NCBI GenBank assembly: GCA_964560765.1
Contig: CAZLMG010000040.1
Location: forward strand, 1-42,333
From: CAZLMG01 sp964560765
GTDB taxonomy: Bacteria; Bdellovibrionota_B; Oligoflexia; Oligoflexales; CAZLMG01
Direction: 5' to 3'
Length of the DNA: 42,333 bases
Positions 23,049 to 32,449 of this stretch are shown piece by piece (the stretch's first letter is position 1; every line of letters begins with the position of its first letter). Below the pieces are notes generated by a model. The model made no database searches, had not been told where the DNA came from, and saw only the letters and a program-made list of their open reading frames with translations. The translations under genes and the position numbers were made by a program.

Positions 23049-24878
23049 ATGGTCCGGATACCTAGATTTCAGAATTTTTTTCGGCGATCGAGCTCTCGCA
23101 TCAGCCGTAGCCGATGTTCGCAGCCTGGGGCTCCCAACCCGCAACGAATGCGCATCGTCTTCATCGGATTCTTTGCCGCGTTTTCTGTTATCGCCTTGCG
23201 TAGCCTCACTATCCATCTATTTCCACCGAACTCTCAGAGTCTGTCTCAGATTGCGGATAGCCAGTATACGGCTCACATTAAGTTGTCGCCTTATCGCGGC
23301 AGTATTTTTGATCGTCGCGGTGACGTTCTAGCTCTTAGTGTGCGCAAGCCATCTCTGTACGTAAATCCAAGGGAGTTCTCCCCAACTCAAAGTCAAGCCC
23401 AAGAGATCGCGCACGTCCTCAGCATTCCCGCGACCCAAGTTGCGTCGCTGACGAAGAAGAAGTCTTACTTTGCCTGGCTAAAGCGCAAAGCTGATCCTTC
23501 GGCGTCATCACGCTTGATGGCCATGGGGATTCCTGGGCTTGAGCAAATCAGCGAGCCGGCTAGATTTTATCCGGTAACACCCGCCGCCGCCAACCTCCTC
23601 GGTTATGTAAATATGGACGACGTCGGCGTGATGGGGCTGGAAAAGCAATTCGAAAAGGAGCTTAGCGGTCCTCGTAGTCGGCTCGAGCTAAATCGCGATG
23701 CACGCGGACGCATGATCTTCACCCAGTCCGATACTGCGGTGCCGGAGTCCGGTGGGATGGATGTTTACTTAACAATAGATCGCGCGATCCAGGAGATCGC
23801 CGAGGATGCCCTGGAAACAGGTGTGAAAAATGCCAAGGCTAAAAGCGGATTTGCGATCGTTGCCGATCCGCATACCGGCCAAATTCTTGCGACAGCGAAT
23901 GTACCTTCGTTTAATCAGAACAGTCCGAACATCGATGTCGAAAGCACCTGGAACAAGGCGCTGATGGATGTTTTTGAGCCCGGGTCCGTCATGAAGGCCT
24001 TCGTTATTGCTGCAGCCATTGAAGACGGGCTGATTCGACCGACAGATTCCTTTGACTGCGAATGGGGCGCATACGATCGCGATGGGGTGCGCTTTCGTGA
24101 TTCGCATAGGCCAAGTAAGCAGATGCTGACGGTAACAGAAACTTTTGTGACGTCGAGCAACGTGTGTACTTACAAGATTGCCCAGAAGCTCGGACCGCGC
24201 GCACTTTCAGATGCATTCCGCCTGTTCGGCTTTGGACAGCGCGAGTCAAACATGGCGTTTCCAGCTCAGACCTTTGGCTCACTCAGCGATTGGCGGGGAT
24301 GGCGGCCCATTCGCTTTGCGAATTTAGCATTCGGCCAGGGTATGACGACGACTGCTTTGGAGGTGGTGCAAGCATACAGCGCGTTGGCCAACGGCGGGCA
24401 ATTGATGCAGCCCTACCTTGTGCAGAGAGTCAGCGCTCCTGGTGGACAAATTGTTTTTGCAAATTCAACGAAACCCCTACGAAGAGTTCTAAAGCCAGAG
24501 ACGACTGTTGTGTTGCGCAGCATGATGCGCGACGTCGTCGAACTTGGCGCCACGAAGGCCAGAGTTCCTGGCTATACGGCTGGTGGCAAAACGGGAACCA
24601 GTCAAAAAGTTGATCCATTAACGAAGCGATACTCGCACACGCTGCACCGGGCCGTATTTGCTGGAGTTTCCCCAATTAGCGATCCACACATTACCGTCTT
24701 TGTTTTGATTGACGAACCAGGAATAGCACCACATTATGGCGCTCTCTGGGCGGCTCCCGTTTTCTCAGAAATATCTCGAAGAACGCTGCAGTATCTGAAT
24801 GTTGCGCCGGATCTTCCGTCCGCGGGTGCTGCTACGTCAAGGAGAGATTCAGAAAAGTTGCAGAGTGCATTCGAGTGA
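23049..24878 (+). CDS. ftsI: Septal peptidoglycan transpeptidase FtsI (PBP3)
   Basis: Class B penicillin-binding protein cross-linking septal wall, partner of FtsW. After an arginine-rich cytoplasmic tail there is one transmembrane segment (MRIVFIGFFAAFSVIAL, about 34-50), the dimerisation domain with YRGSIFDRRGDVLA (82-95), and the transpeptidase domain with SVMK (Ser313, Lys316), SSN (369-371) and KTGTS (from 514). There is no PASTA domain. The 609-residue length is usual. The N-terminal 30 residues are unusually basic (RRSSSRISRSR); a start at Met34 would delete the tail. The stop overlaps the murE GTG by four nt. Confidence 0.95.
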   Translation: MVRIPRFQNFFRRSSSRISRSRCSQPGAPNPQRMRIVFIGFFAAFSVIALRSLTIHLFPPNSQSLSQIADSQYTAHIKLSPYRGSIFDRRGDVLALSVRKPSLYVNPREFSPTQSQAQEIAHVLSIPATQVASLTKKKSYFAWLKRKADPSASSRLMAMGIPGLEQISEPARFYPVTPAAANLLGYVNMDDVGVMGLEKQFEKELSGPRSRLELNRDARGRMIFTQSDTAVPESGGMDVYLTIDRAIQEIAEDALETGVKNAKAKSGFAIVADPHTGQILATANVPSFNQNSPNIDVESTWNKALMDVFEPGSVMKAFVIAAAIEDGLIRPTDSFDCEWGAYDRDGVRFRDSHRPSKQMLTVTETFVTSSNVCTYKIAQKLGPRALSDAFRLFGFGQRESNMAFPAQTFGSLSDWRGWRPIRFANLAFGQGMTTTALEVVQAYSALANGGQLMQPYLVQRVSAPGGQIVFANSTKPLRRVLKPETTVVLRSMMRDVVELGATKARVPGYTAGGKTGTSQKVDPLTKRYSHTLHRAVFAGVSPISDPHITVFVLIDEPGIAPHYGALWAAPVFSEISRRTLQYLNVAPDLPSAGAATSRRDSEKLQSAFE

Positions 24879-26380
24879 CAGTATCTATCCAAGAAATTTC
24901 CGAAGCCCTTTCCCAAATCGGCATTTTACGTGGCAGCTCGCTACGCGCTCAACGCAATGCTGACTCCATTGAATTTGTAACTGTGGATTCCCGGCAGGCA
25001 CGCCCTGGCGGCGTTTTCATCGCCTACGCGGGAGTAAAGGTTGACTCTCACACCTTCCTGCCTGAAGTCACGACCAGGGGAATTAGCTTAGTTATCGTCG
25101 AGCGGGATGACGCTAGTTTTCCTGCTTCGACCCCAAGACTCGTCGTCAGTAACGGACGCGCAGCTTGGTCCACAATCGCTGCCCTGTTACACGGTAACCC
25201 TCAGCAGAAACTGAGCTGTCTTGCAGTAACTGGCACCAATGGCAAGACCAGCACAGTTTGGTTCTGGCGTGAGTTGCTGCGTATCTTAGATATTCCCGGC
25301 GCTTCTGCCGGAACTCTGGGCGTCTCTATCGGCGAAAGCATGGTGGCCGGCAGTCATACTACACCTGATCCAGAGGACCTGTTTTCAGCCATGGCAGGGG
25401 CTGTCAAGGCGTGCTGTGAATGGTTTGCTATGGAGGTTTCTTCGCATGCGCTGGACCAGCGTCGAGTCGCTCCGGTTCGGTTCTCTGGCGGCATTTTTAC
25501 TAGTTTTTCACGAGATCATTTGGACTACCATGGCACCATGGATGAATATCTCGCCAGTAAGCTTCTACTACCATACTCACAGATGACTTCTGGCGCTCCC
25601 TTCCTGGCGCATGAAAGCGTTGCTGAGTCGCTTGATTCAAAATTCATGTCGGGTCCACTGCACATTTATGGGCAGTCTGTGCACGGCAAGGGCAACGCTC
25701 GTTATACCATTGATCGTCAAGCGCTATCGGGCGCGGATGTCACGATCTCGTTCTCCGATGAAAATTATAGGGGCCACCTCCCGTTCTTTGCCGAGACTTC
25801 CATCGCAAATTTTGTTGCAGCATTTGTCATGTCTCGCCTCGTTGGACTTCCATCGATTCCAACTGAGAAATGGCGATCTATTCGTCAGGTGCCAGGGCGG
25901 ATGGAGCGGATCGTCATTTCGTCAACAGCTCAACTACCCTTCGTCTTCGTTGATTATGCGCACACACCAGATGCACTAGAAAAAGCCCTGAGCGATTTGC
26001 GCGAGCTCTGTGACGGAGAGTTGTTTGTCGTCTTTGGCTGCGGAGGCGACCGAGACAAAGGCAAGCGACCACAGATGGGAGCCATCGCTGGCAAGCTAGC
26101 AGACCGAATTTATGTAACATCCGACAACCCCAGAACCGAAGATCCCAAGGCGATCATAGATGAGATTATAGTTGGCATCGATAATAGTAATCCGAACTTT
26201 GTCGCCGAGTCCGATCGTCGACTTGCGATTCAAGCTGCCATATTCGCGGCTGGACCCCATGATGTAGTATTGATTGCTGGCAAGGGTCACGAGGATTATC
26301 AAATCATTGGTTCTGAAAAAATTCCGTTTGATGATCGCGATGTTGGGCGATTGGCTTTAATGGAAAGAGTTCGGACATGA
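24875..26380 (+). CDS. murE: UDP-MurNAc-L-Ala-D-Glu:meso-diaminopimelate ligase
   Basis: Adds the third stem-peptide residue to UDP-MurNAc-dipeptide using ATP. The P-loop VTGTNGKTST lies at about 118-127, and SSHALDQRRV and DYAHTPDALEKAL are conserved Mur ligase segments. DNPR at 417-420 is the specificity motif for meso-diaminopimelate, so the wall is of the usual Gram-negative chemistry. The GTG start overlaps the ftsI stop (GTGA) and the stop overlaps the murD ATG (ATGA). murF and mraY, which usually follow murE, are absent; murD is next. Confidence 0.96.
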   Translation: MTVSIQEISEALSQIGILRGSSLRAQRNADSIEFVTVDSRQARPGGVFIAYAGVKVDSHTFLPEVTTRGISLVIVERDDASFPASTPRLVVSNGRAAWSTIAALLHGNPQQKLSCLAVTGTNGKTSTVWFWRELLRILDIPGASAGTLGVSIGESMVAGSHTTPDPEDLFSAMAGAVKACCEWFAMEVSSHALDQRRVAPVRFSGGIFTSFSRDHLDYHGTMDEYLASKLLLPYSQMTSGAPFLAHESVAESLDSKFMSGPLHIYGQSVHGKGNARYTIDRQALSGADVTISFSDENYRGHLPFFAETSIANFVAAFVMSRLVGLPSIPTEKWRSIRQVPGRMERIVISSTAQLPFVFVDYAHTPDALEKALSDLRELCDGELFVVFGCGGDRDKGKRPQMGAIAGKLADRIYVTSDNPRTEDPKAIIDEIIVGIDNSNPNFVAESDRRLAIQAAIFAAGPHDVVLIAGKGHEDYQIIGSEKIPFDDRDVGRLALMERVRT

Positions 26381-27645
26381 GTCGATGGCTGGTTTTAGGT
26401 GGAGGACTTTCTGGAATTGCTGCTGCTCGCTTTCTGCTCTGCAAAGGCGAGAAAGTGCTTGCAGCTGATCCACAATTCGCGGACGAAGAAAGGGCTAAAT
26501 CGTTTTCGGAATTGGGGTCTGAGATTTTTTCTGGTCCACAGGCTCCGGAATTGCTGTCTGGCATAGACAGCATTGTCGTTAGTCCCGGCATTGCCCCAAG
26601 CATTCCGATCCTGATAGCCGCTCGTGCAAGGAAGATTCCGATTCTGACCGAGATCGACTTGGGTCTTCGTGATTTCGGCGGTAAGTGCCTCGCCATTACT
26701 GGCACGAACGGCAAATCAACAACGACAGCCATGGCCGCGCATATGTTGAATGCGCTGGGAGTTAGCGCCACAGCCTGCGGCAACATCGGATTGCCTGTTT
26801 GCGATGCCGTATTGGATAGATCACCAGAATACTTAGTCATTGAACTGTCCTCATACCAGCTGGAATATTTGGGCATCGTACGCTTTTGCGGTGCGGCTAT
26901 AACCAGTTTATCGTTTGACCACCTTGCTCGGCATGGCACGATGGAGAACTACTTGCGAACGAAGTGGCGTGTTGTTGATCAATGCGATGGTCTTACGGTG
27001 GTCTCTGCAGACGTTCACCGAGGCGCTCTGAACGCAGGTATTGAGACACCGCCTGCGAATCGATACGTAGTTGTCGAAGAGTCGGAATTGCCGCTGTTGG
27101 TGATCCCAGCCGTGAATTCCCTGCATGACCGGCAGAATGCTCTCATGGCTGGACATCTGGTCAGTTATGTAACCGGCCAACCAATTGCCAAGACGTTTGA
27201 TTCTCTGGCGACATTTGAGAGTCTGCCCCATCGCTATCGTCTGGTTGGTAGATTTCTTGGTCAATCGGTAATTAACGATAGTAAGTCCACCAATGTAGAA
27301 TCTGTAATTGTTGCTCTGAAGAGTATCCCGAAGTGCTGCTACCTGTTATTGGGGGGCAAGCCTAAAGGCGAGCCATTTTTCCAAATTGCCGACTATTCAG
27401 ATAAAATAGAGAAAGTGTTCGCGTTTGGTGAGGCTGCCGCACAAGTAGAGCGAGAGTTAGGATCCAGAGTTCCAGTCGAGATGTCATCAACAATGGCGCA
27501 AGCTGTCGTCGCCGCCATGGCGGCGGCCCAAGTTCGTCCAGCCGATATTCTGCTGTCACCAGGTTGTGCGAGTTTTGATGAATTTAGAAATTTTGAACAT
27601 CGCGGCGAGGTCTTTCAATCCCTTGTTTCTCAAGCTTTGGACTGA
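26377..27645 (+). CDS. murD: UDP-MurNAc-L-alanine:D-glutamate ligase
   Basis: Adds D-Glu to UDP-MurNAc-L-Ala. At 422 residues it has the N-terminal Rossmann fold (LVLGGGLSGIAAARFL), the ATP loop ITGTNGKSTT (about 107-116), the ELSSYQLE motif typical of MurD, and the C-terminal domain with NDSKSTNVES. The ATG overlaps the murE stop as ATGA, so translation is coupled directly to murE without the usual intervening genes. ftsW follows after three nt. Confidence 0.95.
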   Translation: MSRWLVLGGGLSGIAAARFLLCKGEKVLAADPQFADEERAKSFSELGSEIFSGPQAPELLSGIDSIVVSPGIAPSIPILIAARARKIPILTEIDLGLRDFGGKCLAITGTNGKSTTTAMAAHMLNALGVSATACGNIGLPVCDAVLDRSPEYLVIELSSYQLEYLGIVRFCGAAITSLSFDHLARHGTMENYLRTKWRVVDQCDGLTVVSADVHRGALNAGIETPPANRYVVVEESELPLLVIPAVNSLHDRQNALMAGHLVSYVTGQPIAKTFDSLATFESLPHRYRLVGRFLGQSVINDSKSTNVESVIVALKSIPKCCYLLLGGKPKGEPFFQIADYSDKIEKVFAFGEAAAQVERELGSRVPVEMSSTMAQAVVAAMAAAQVRPADILLSPGCASFDEFRNFEHRGEVFQSLVSQALD

Positions 27646-27648
27646 ACA

Positions 27649-28761
27649 ATGAATCGATGGAGTATATCGCTGCGGACAAGTCTGATTTGCGTGACGGCAT
27701 TTCTTACTTGCTTGGGTCTGCTTGCTATTTACGCGTCATCCAGCATTCCAGCACATGGGGCCGTTGGTGATGAGTTTCTCTATTTTCGAAAACAAATGTT
27801 AGTAGCTATTTTTGGCTTCCTAGTCATTTTTTGCGCGGGTCATATCCCATTGGCGCTCTTCGAGCGAATTGTTCTACCCTTGTTCTTGCTATCGGCACTA
27901 GCGCTAGCCATCATCCATGTGCCAGGAATGGCGCACTCTGCCAAAGGCGCGACGCGTTGGCTCCGCATTGGGCCTATTGGATTTCAACCAGCTGAGTTGG
28001 CGAAGTTAGCTACCATTTTCTTTATGGCCAGAATACTGAGTGACCCGCGGCGGGATATTCGTCAATTTCGTACAGGAATATTACCTGCCTTGTTAGGTGT
28101 TGGAGTACTGAGCCTACTTTTGCTGAGCCAGCCGGATTTTGGTACCGCAATGCTTTTACTCATGGTCGGTTTCTTGATGGTGTTTGTTGCTGGTATGCCT
28201 CGACAGCAAGTTTTTGCACTTGGTATTGCAGGACTGCTCGCCGCCGCAGCCACCATTCTTGCAGCTCCTTACCGAGTAAAAAGGATACTTACTTTCCTAA
28301 ATCCCTGGGCTGAAGTTCGTGGAAGTGGCTTTCAGATTATTCAGAGTTTCGTTGGATTTCAAAAGGGCGGACTACTTGGCGTCGGATTGGGTGAATCCAG
28401 ACAGAAGCTATTTTTTCTTCCAGATGCTCACACAGATTTTATTCTGGCTGTTATTGGCGAGGAGCTGGGTCTTTTCGGGGTCTTGTTGGTGTGTTCTTGC
28501 TTTGCGTTTTATGTCTATGTCGGTTTTCGAATCATTTCAGTTCAGCATCGCAACTTTTTTAGGTTTCTCGCTCTTGGCATCACAACACTCGTTGCTTTGC
28601 AGGCGTCCTTCAACATGGGGGTCACCATGGGACTCTTACCGACCAAGGGTATACCCCTCCCCTTCGTAAGCAGCGGCGCATCTTCTCTTCTGTGCTTCCT
28701 TTGCGCAACAGCTGTCCTCGCGCGTTTAAGTCAGGAGGAGTCCGCTCATGCCTCGTCATAG
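27649..28761 (+). CDS. ftsW: SEDS peptidoglycan polymerase FtsW
   Basis: Integral membrane glycosyltransferase that polymerises lipid II at the septum with FtsI. It has 370 residues and about ten transmembrane segments. Family segments include GATRWLRIGPIGFQPAELAKL, the ILAVIGEELGLFG region containing the conserved acidic residues, and GIPLPFVSSGASSLL near the C-terminus. A RodA identity is excluded mainly by position. The 3' end overlaps the murC ATG by 14 nt. murG, which normally sits here, is missing. Confidence 0.93.
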   Translation: MNRWSISLRTSLICVTAFLTCLGLLAIYASSSIPAHGAVGDEFLYFRKQMLVAIFGFLVIFCAGHIPLALFERIVLPLFLLSALALAIIHVPGMAHSAKGATRWLRIGPIGFQPAELAKLATIFFMARILSDPRRDIRQFRTGILPALLGVGVLSLLLLSQPDFGTAMLLLMVGFLMVFVAGMPRQQVFALGIAGLLAAAATILAAPYRVKRILTFLNPWAEVRGSGFQIIQSFVGFQKGGLLGVGLGESRQKLFFLPDAHTDFILAVIGEELGLFGVLLVCSCFAFYVYVGFRIISVQHRNFFRFLALGITTLVALQASFNMGVTMGLLPTKGIPLPFVSSGASSLLCFLCATAVLARLSQEESAHASS

Positions 28762-30166
28762 CGACCCTCATAAGGAACACCTACTTTTTCTTGGCATCGG
28801 TGGAATTGGTGTATCGGCCATTGCCGAGTTGGCGCACAAATCGGGCTATAGAATCTCTGGATATGATGCAGCATCCAGTGATCGCGTCACATACTTGCAG
28901 ACTCTCGGCGTACCCATTGTCGTTGGAGGCATGAGCATACCTTTTGATTCCGTCGACAAGGTTATCTATTCCTCAGCCGTAAAGAGCGATCATCCTGCGA
29001 TGCAACAGGCCAGTAGGTTAAAAATTCCGACGATGCATCGTTCAGAATTCTTGCATGTTTTAGCCGAGGGTTATCGGCTCATCGCCGTCGCTGGGACACA
29101 TGGGAAAACCACTACTTCCGCCATTGTGACTTATATGCTCGAACAAATGGGCAGTAGTCCTACAGCGGCGTTGGGTGGGGTCCTGAATCATATCAATAGC
29201 AATGCAGTTCTTGGCACAAGTGATTTGTTTGTGGCCGAAGCCGATGAATCCGACGGATCGTTTCTCCGCTACGATCCGTGGATTTCTCTGGTTACGAGCG
29301 TCGATCGAGATCATATGGACTACTTTGGTAGCGAAGAGGCCCAGCTCCAGGCGTTTCGTGCATTTCTATCGAATACCAATCCCGATGGCTCGGCCATTGT
29401 CTGCTGGGATGTACCTGAGGCACGGCAATTGTCTGAGGGAATTGCTAATCGACTTACCTACGGATCAGTCATTGGCAGCGAAGTGCGAGTTATCGCATTG
29501 CGCCCTGGCGGTGGTCGTGTGAAGTTTGACGCAGTTGTGGAGCGAGATCGAGTTTCATGTAACTTACCTCTGATTGGGCGCCACAATGTTTTGAATGCTT
29601 TGGCCGCACTGGCTGTGGCGCGCTGCCTTGATCTTGATGTACGCGAGGCGTGTAGAGTTCTCGAGACTTTTCCCGGCGTACAAAAGAGGATGGGGCTGAT
29701 GTACAGCGACGACCAGATTCAGATCATCTCTGATTATGCGCATAATCCAGGAAAAGTCGCTGCTGCCATCGACGCTGTCAAGGAAAATTGGCCTGATTCG
29801 CGGACGGTAGTTTTATTCCAACCTCACCGCTATTCGCGCGTAGGCACGACGTTTCAAGAACATGCGCGAGCTTTTTGTGCGGCGGATTGCGTTATAGCGA
29901 TGGAAATTTACGCCGCCGGAGAGTCGCCTCTGCCGGGTATTTCCGGTGAGTCGCTGGCTGCTTCTATCCGAGAGGAGTCCGCAGTCGACTGTAAGTTCTG
30001 TAAAGCTGATGCTGAAATTATTGACGTTGTCGTCCGTGAATTGCGTGGCCAAGATCGTCCTGCGGTACTGTTACTATTGGGCGCGGGAGATGTTCATCGC
30101 TTGGCAGTTCCTATTGCTTCCCGAGTTAAGGAGTCGATTCGTGGCGCGCAAGTCAAAGACAAATAG
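28748..30166 (+). CDS. murC: UDP-N-acetylmuramate:L-alanine ligase
   Basis: Joins L-Ala to UDP-MurNAc, the first stem-peptide step. The N-terminal domain begins HLLFLGIGGIGVSAIAEL, the P-loop VAGTHGKTTT is at about 114-123, EADESDGSFLRY is the conserved metal/substrate segment, and DYAHNPGKV and FQPHRYSR are typical MurC C-terminal motifs. AGGAGG lies upstream of ATG 28748 within the ftsW 3' end. Its substrate could come from the AmgK-MurU pair in this window as well as from MurA/MurB elsewhere. ftsQ follows with a 26-nt overlap; no murB or ddl lies between. Confidence 0.96.
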   Translation: MPRHSDPHKEHLLFLGIGGIGVSAIAELAHKSGYRISGYDAASSDRVTYLQTLGVPIVVGGMSIPFDSVDKVIYSSAVKSDHPAMQQASRLKIPTMHRSEFLHVLAEGYRLIAVAGTHGKTTTSAIVTYMLEQMGSSPTAALGGVLNHINSNAVLGTSDLFVAEADESDGSFLRYDPWISLVTSVDRDHMDYFGSEEAQLQAFRAFLSNTNPDGSAIVCWDVPEARQLSEGIANRLTYGSVIGSEVRVIALRPGGGRVKFDAVVERDRVSCNLPLIGRHNVLNALAALAVARCLDLDVREACRVLETFPGVQKRMGLMYSDDQIQIISDYAHNPGKVAAAIDAVKENWPDSRTVVLFQPHRYSRVGTTFQEHARAFCAADCVIAMEIYAAGESPLPGISGESLAASIREESAVDCKFCKADAEIIDVVVRELRGQDRPAVLLLLGAGDVHRLAVPIASRVKESIRGAQVKDK

Positions 30167-30995
30167 CAAACGAACTCTTCGCGTTCGCCGTAGGGCCGCT
30201 TTAAACTCAAAGCCAGTCCGGTGGTCGCTTTACCTTCTCACCGCAGCTCTTGGCTTAGGTGTCCTTGGACTTGCCTTACGCAAGGGTACTGAAATTGCGG
30301 GTCAGGTCTTGTTGCAGCTGGTCGGCATTAGTGCAGAAGGTTTGAATTTGGAGTTCTCGGAGGAAAGCTCTGAGACCCTATCCGCCGATGAGCAAAGGGC
30401 GACCTTGCTTGCTGCCTCAAAATTCCTGAAGAGCCGAGACTGGGTGGGCCCTGAATTGCTTGCTGAGGAGATTCAGAGGCGGTTCAATTATCAGGCTGTC
30501 AGGATATTCTCAGGCGCCGATCGCTCTGTCGTTCTGGCGATCAAGCAACGGCGTCCCGTGGCTGTGATTCAAGCCTCCGGATGGCGCTTCGTTTCAGACG
30601 AAGGTGCTGTTTATGGGAAGGTTCCGGAAGGCTTCGTGGATCTGCCGCAGTTGCGAGACTTTGTCCCCATTGACATCACTCCGATGCCCGGTTCGGGTCT
30701 GCTTGAGCTGTCTCAGGATGATACTTCATCGATCAGTTCGGCTCTTTCGTTGCTGTCGCAGCTCGGAGCGTCTGAGTTTGGGCAAATTTTGGCAGTACGC
30801 AGAATCATGCATCGCGGTTTTGAAGTGTCGTTACGCAATCCGGAGATGCAAGTTGTATTTGGTTCCCCACCCTACGTCCAACAGATTCGCCGCCTTAGTG
30901 AGACCGTGGCCAAGTTTGGCGCCTCCAGGAAACATGCAGAGAGGATTGAATTGGATTATAATGGCAAAGTATTCGTGAAGTTTCGCGATATGTGA
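30141..30995 (+). CDS. ftsQ: Cell division protein FtsQ (DivIB family)
   Basis: Bitopic divisome scaffold of 284 residues. It starts at GTG 30141 with AAGGAG seven nt upstream, inside the murC 3' end. A basic cytoplasmic tail (ARKSKTNSKRTLRVRRRAA) precedes one transmembrane helix (WSLYLLTAALGLGVLGLAL) and a periplasmic part whose second half resembles the FtsQ beta domain (KQRRPVAVIQASGWRFVSDEGAVYG). The POTRA part is weakly recognisable. The assignment rests on topology, the conserved 'P.A.I....W..V...G' pattern and the position between murC and ftsA. Confidence 0.85.
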   Translation: MARKSKTNSKRTLRVRRRAALNSKPVRWSLYLLTAALGLGVLGLALRKGTEIAGQVLLQLVGISAEGLNLEFSEESSETLSADEQRATLLAASKFLKSRDWVGPELLAEEIQRRFNYQAVRIFSGADRSVVLAIKQRRPVAVIQASGWRFVSDEGAVYGKVPEGFVDLPQLRDFVPIDITPMPGSGLLELSQDDTSSISSALSLLSQLGASEFGQILAVRRIMHRGFEVSLRNPEMQVVFGSPPYVQQIRRLSETVAKFGASRKHAERIELDYNGKVFVKFRDM

Positions 30996-31007
30996 CTTTG
31001 AATATTA

Positions 31008-32240
31008 ATGCGAGTATGTAGCGTGACTAGCCTTTTTGCCATCGATCTCGGAACTTCAAAGTTTTGTGCCGCCCGCTGCCCAGAGAATTCCTTGAGAGTG
31101 GGAGATAAGCTGGAGATTGTGTCTGTTGCCGCTCGTGGCATGAGGCGAGGGCAACCCAGCGATTTTTCCGCTGTGAAAATTGGTCTCAACCTTCTACTTG
31201 ATCACGCTGAGTCGCAATGGGGCTGCGATATTGATCGGGCTGCCGTTTGCATTAGTTCATCACTTGTGTCGGCAACTGTGGTAACCGCTTCCATCAGACT
31301 TCGAGGCCGCGCCGTCACCGGTGATCATCTTTCTCGCTTGCGGCGTGCAGCTGAGGAATTGGATGACAGCGGCGCTACGATTGCGGTGGGCTTCATTCCT
31401 CAGTGCTTTGCTGTTGATCAACGGATCGGATTGAAGAACCCCGTGGGAATGTCGGGTGAGAATTTGAGCGGGCAATTCGTTCGACTGTCAATTGATCGGC
31501 ATGTCGCTAATGATTTCATTAAGCTGTTTAATGATTGTGGTGTGCAGGTTGTAGAACTGATTCCAAATGGCTTGGCGTCCGCAGTGTCCTGCCAGAGCGC
31601 AGCAGAGGGCAATTATGCGCTGCTGGATTGCGGAGGCGGCGCCGGTCAAGGGGTCGTGTTCGTTGATGGGGTATTACAGGGTCTCATTTCTGTTCCTGTC
31701 GGCGGCACACTAATAACTGCTGATATCGCCGCGGGCCTTGGCGTGTGCCGCGACGATGCCGAGCGCTTGAAAGAAGTATTTGGCATTGCCCGATCTGAGC
31801 AATCGATCACCTGCAGTGGTGTTGACGGCAATGAAAAGCACGTTTCTGGCAAAGATATGATGCCGTTTCTTGCCCCGCGCATCAGCGATCTTAATGAATA
31901 CCTGCAAAGGGAATTGCAACGGATCGGTGTGACAACGATTCCAGTCCTGATTCTTACCGGTGGGACGTCGCAATTGAAAAGGCTGCCGCAGGTACTCTCC
32001 TATCTGTCAAAGGCTCCCGTTTCGACTGTGTTCCCCTCGTGGAACCCGCCCTCCGACGGATCTGGCGAAGGTCCAAGTGGTGTTCAATCGATTCGCCATT
32101 CTCCTGCCCACAGTGGAGTGATTGGCGCCTTGCATGTTGCCGCCTTCGGTTATCCATGGGCGCCTACTGCTCCCGCAGACAGCTCGGTCCCGTCCTTTCT
32201 CTCCCGGGCCCTGCCTAAATGGCTGCGTTTTTCTATTTAA
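31008..32240 (+). CDS. ftsA: Cell division actin-like protein FtsA, with divergent phosphate-2 motif
   Basis: Membrane tether and regulator for FtsZ, 410 residues. The phosphate-1 loop is FAIDLGTSKFCAA; the phosphate-2 region reads LLDCGGGAGQGVVF, where family members usually have DIGGGT(T/M)D. The adenosine motif is LTGGTSQLKRLP, and the C-terminus ends in an amphipathic helix (SFLSRALPKWLRFSI), the membrane-targeting element. ATG 31008 has no clear ribosome binding site; GTG 31023 is an alternative giving a more usual N-terminus. A 209-bp gap with its own promoter separates it from ftsZ. Confidence 0.92.
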   Translation: MRVCSVTSLFAIDLGTSKFCAARCPENSLRVGDKLEIVSVAARGMRRGQPSDFSAVKIGLNLLLDHAESQWGCDIDRAAVCISSSLVSATVVTASIRLRGRAVTGDHLSRLRRAAEELDDSGATIAVGFIPQCFAVDQRIGLKNPVGMSGENLSGQFVRLSIDRHVANDFIKLFNDCGVQVVELIPNGLASAVSCQSAAEGNYALLDCGGGAGQGVVFVDGVLQGLISVPVGGTLITADIAAGLGVCRDDAERLKEVFGIARSEQSITCSGVDGNEKHVSGKDMMPFLAPRISDLNEYLQRELQRIGVTTIPVLILTGGTSQLKRLPQVLSYLSKAPVSTVFPSWNPPSDGSGEGPSGVQSIRHSPAHSGVIGALHVAAFGYPWAPTAPADSSVPSFLSRALPKWLRFSI

Positions 32241-32350
32241 AATGGAGTTTTTGATAAATCAGGGGCTCAAACCCTTAGAGTTTGGGGGCGTAAGAATATT
32301 TCGGGTGTCCGAATTTCTAAATTTCATTTCTCTATTCCTTCGTCAATTTA

Positions 32351-32380
32351 TTGACACGCTATTGTATAAGTTCCTATAAT
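32351..32380 (+). promoter_or_regulatory. Consensus sigma-70 promoter for ftsZ
   Basis: TTGACA (32351-32356), an 18-bp spacer and TATAAT (32375-32380): both hexamers are perfect. It sits in the 209-bp ftsA-ftsZ gap, in AT-rich sequence, about 70 bp before the ftsZ ATG. It would uncouple ftsZ from upstream dcw transcription. Confidence 0.8.
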
Positions 32381-32449
32381 TTTTCAATAACAAGCGAGCA
32401 TCATCCATTGTTCGTGGGATCATAGCCGCACCTAACCAGGAGCACGTCC

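Noticed and set aside
32262..32288. Hairpin CTCAAAC/GTTTGGG after ftsA as a terminator
   Set aside because: Seven bp with a G-U pair, no T-run after it, and it could equally be leader structure upstream of the ftsZ promoter.
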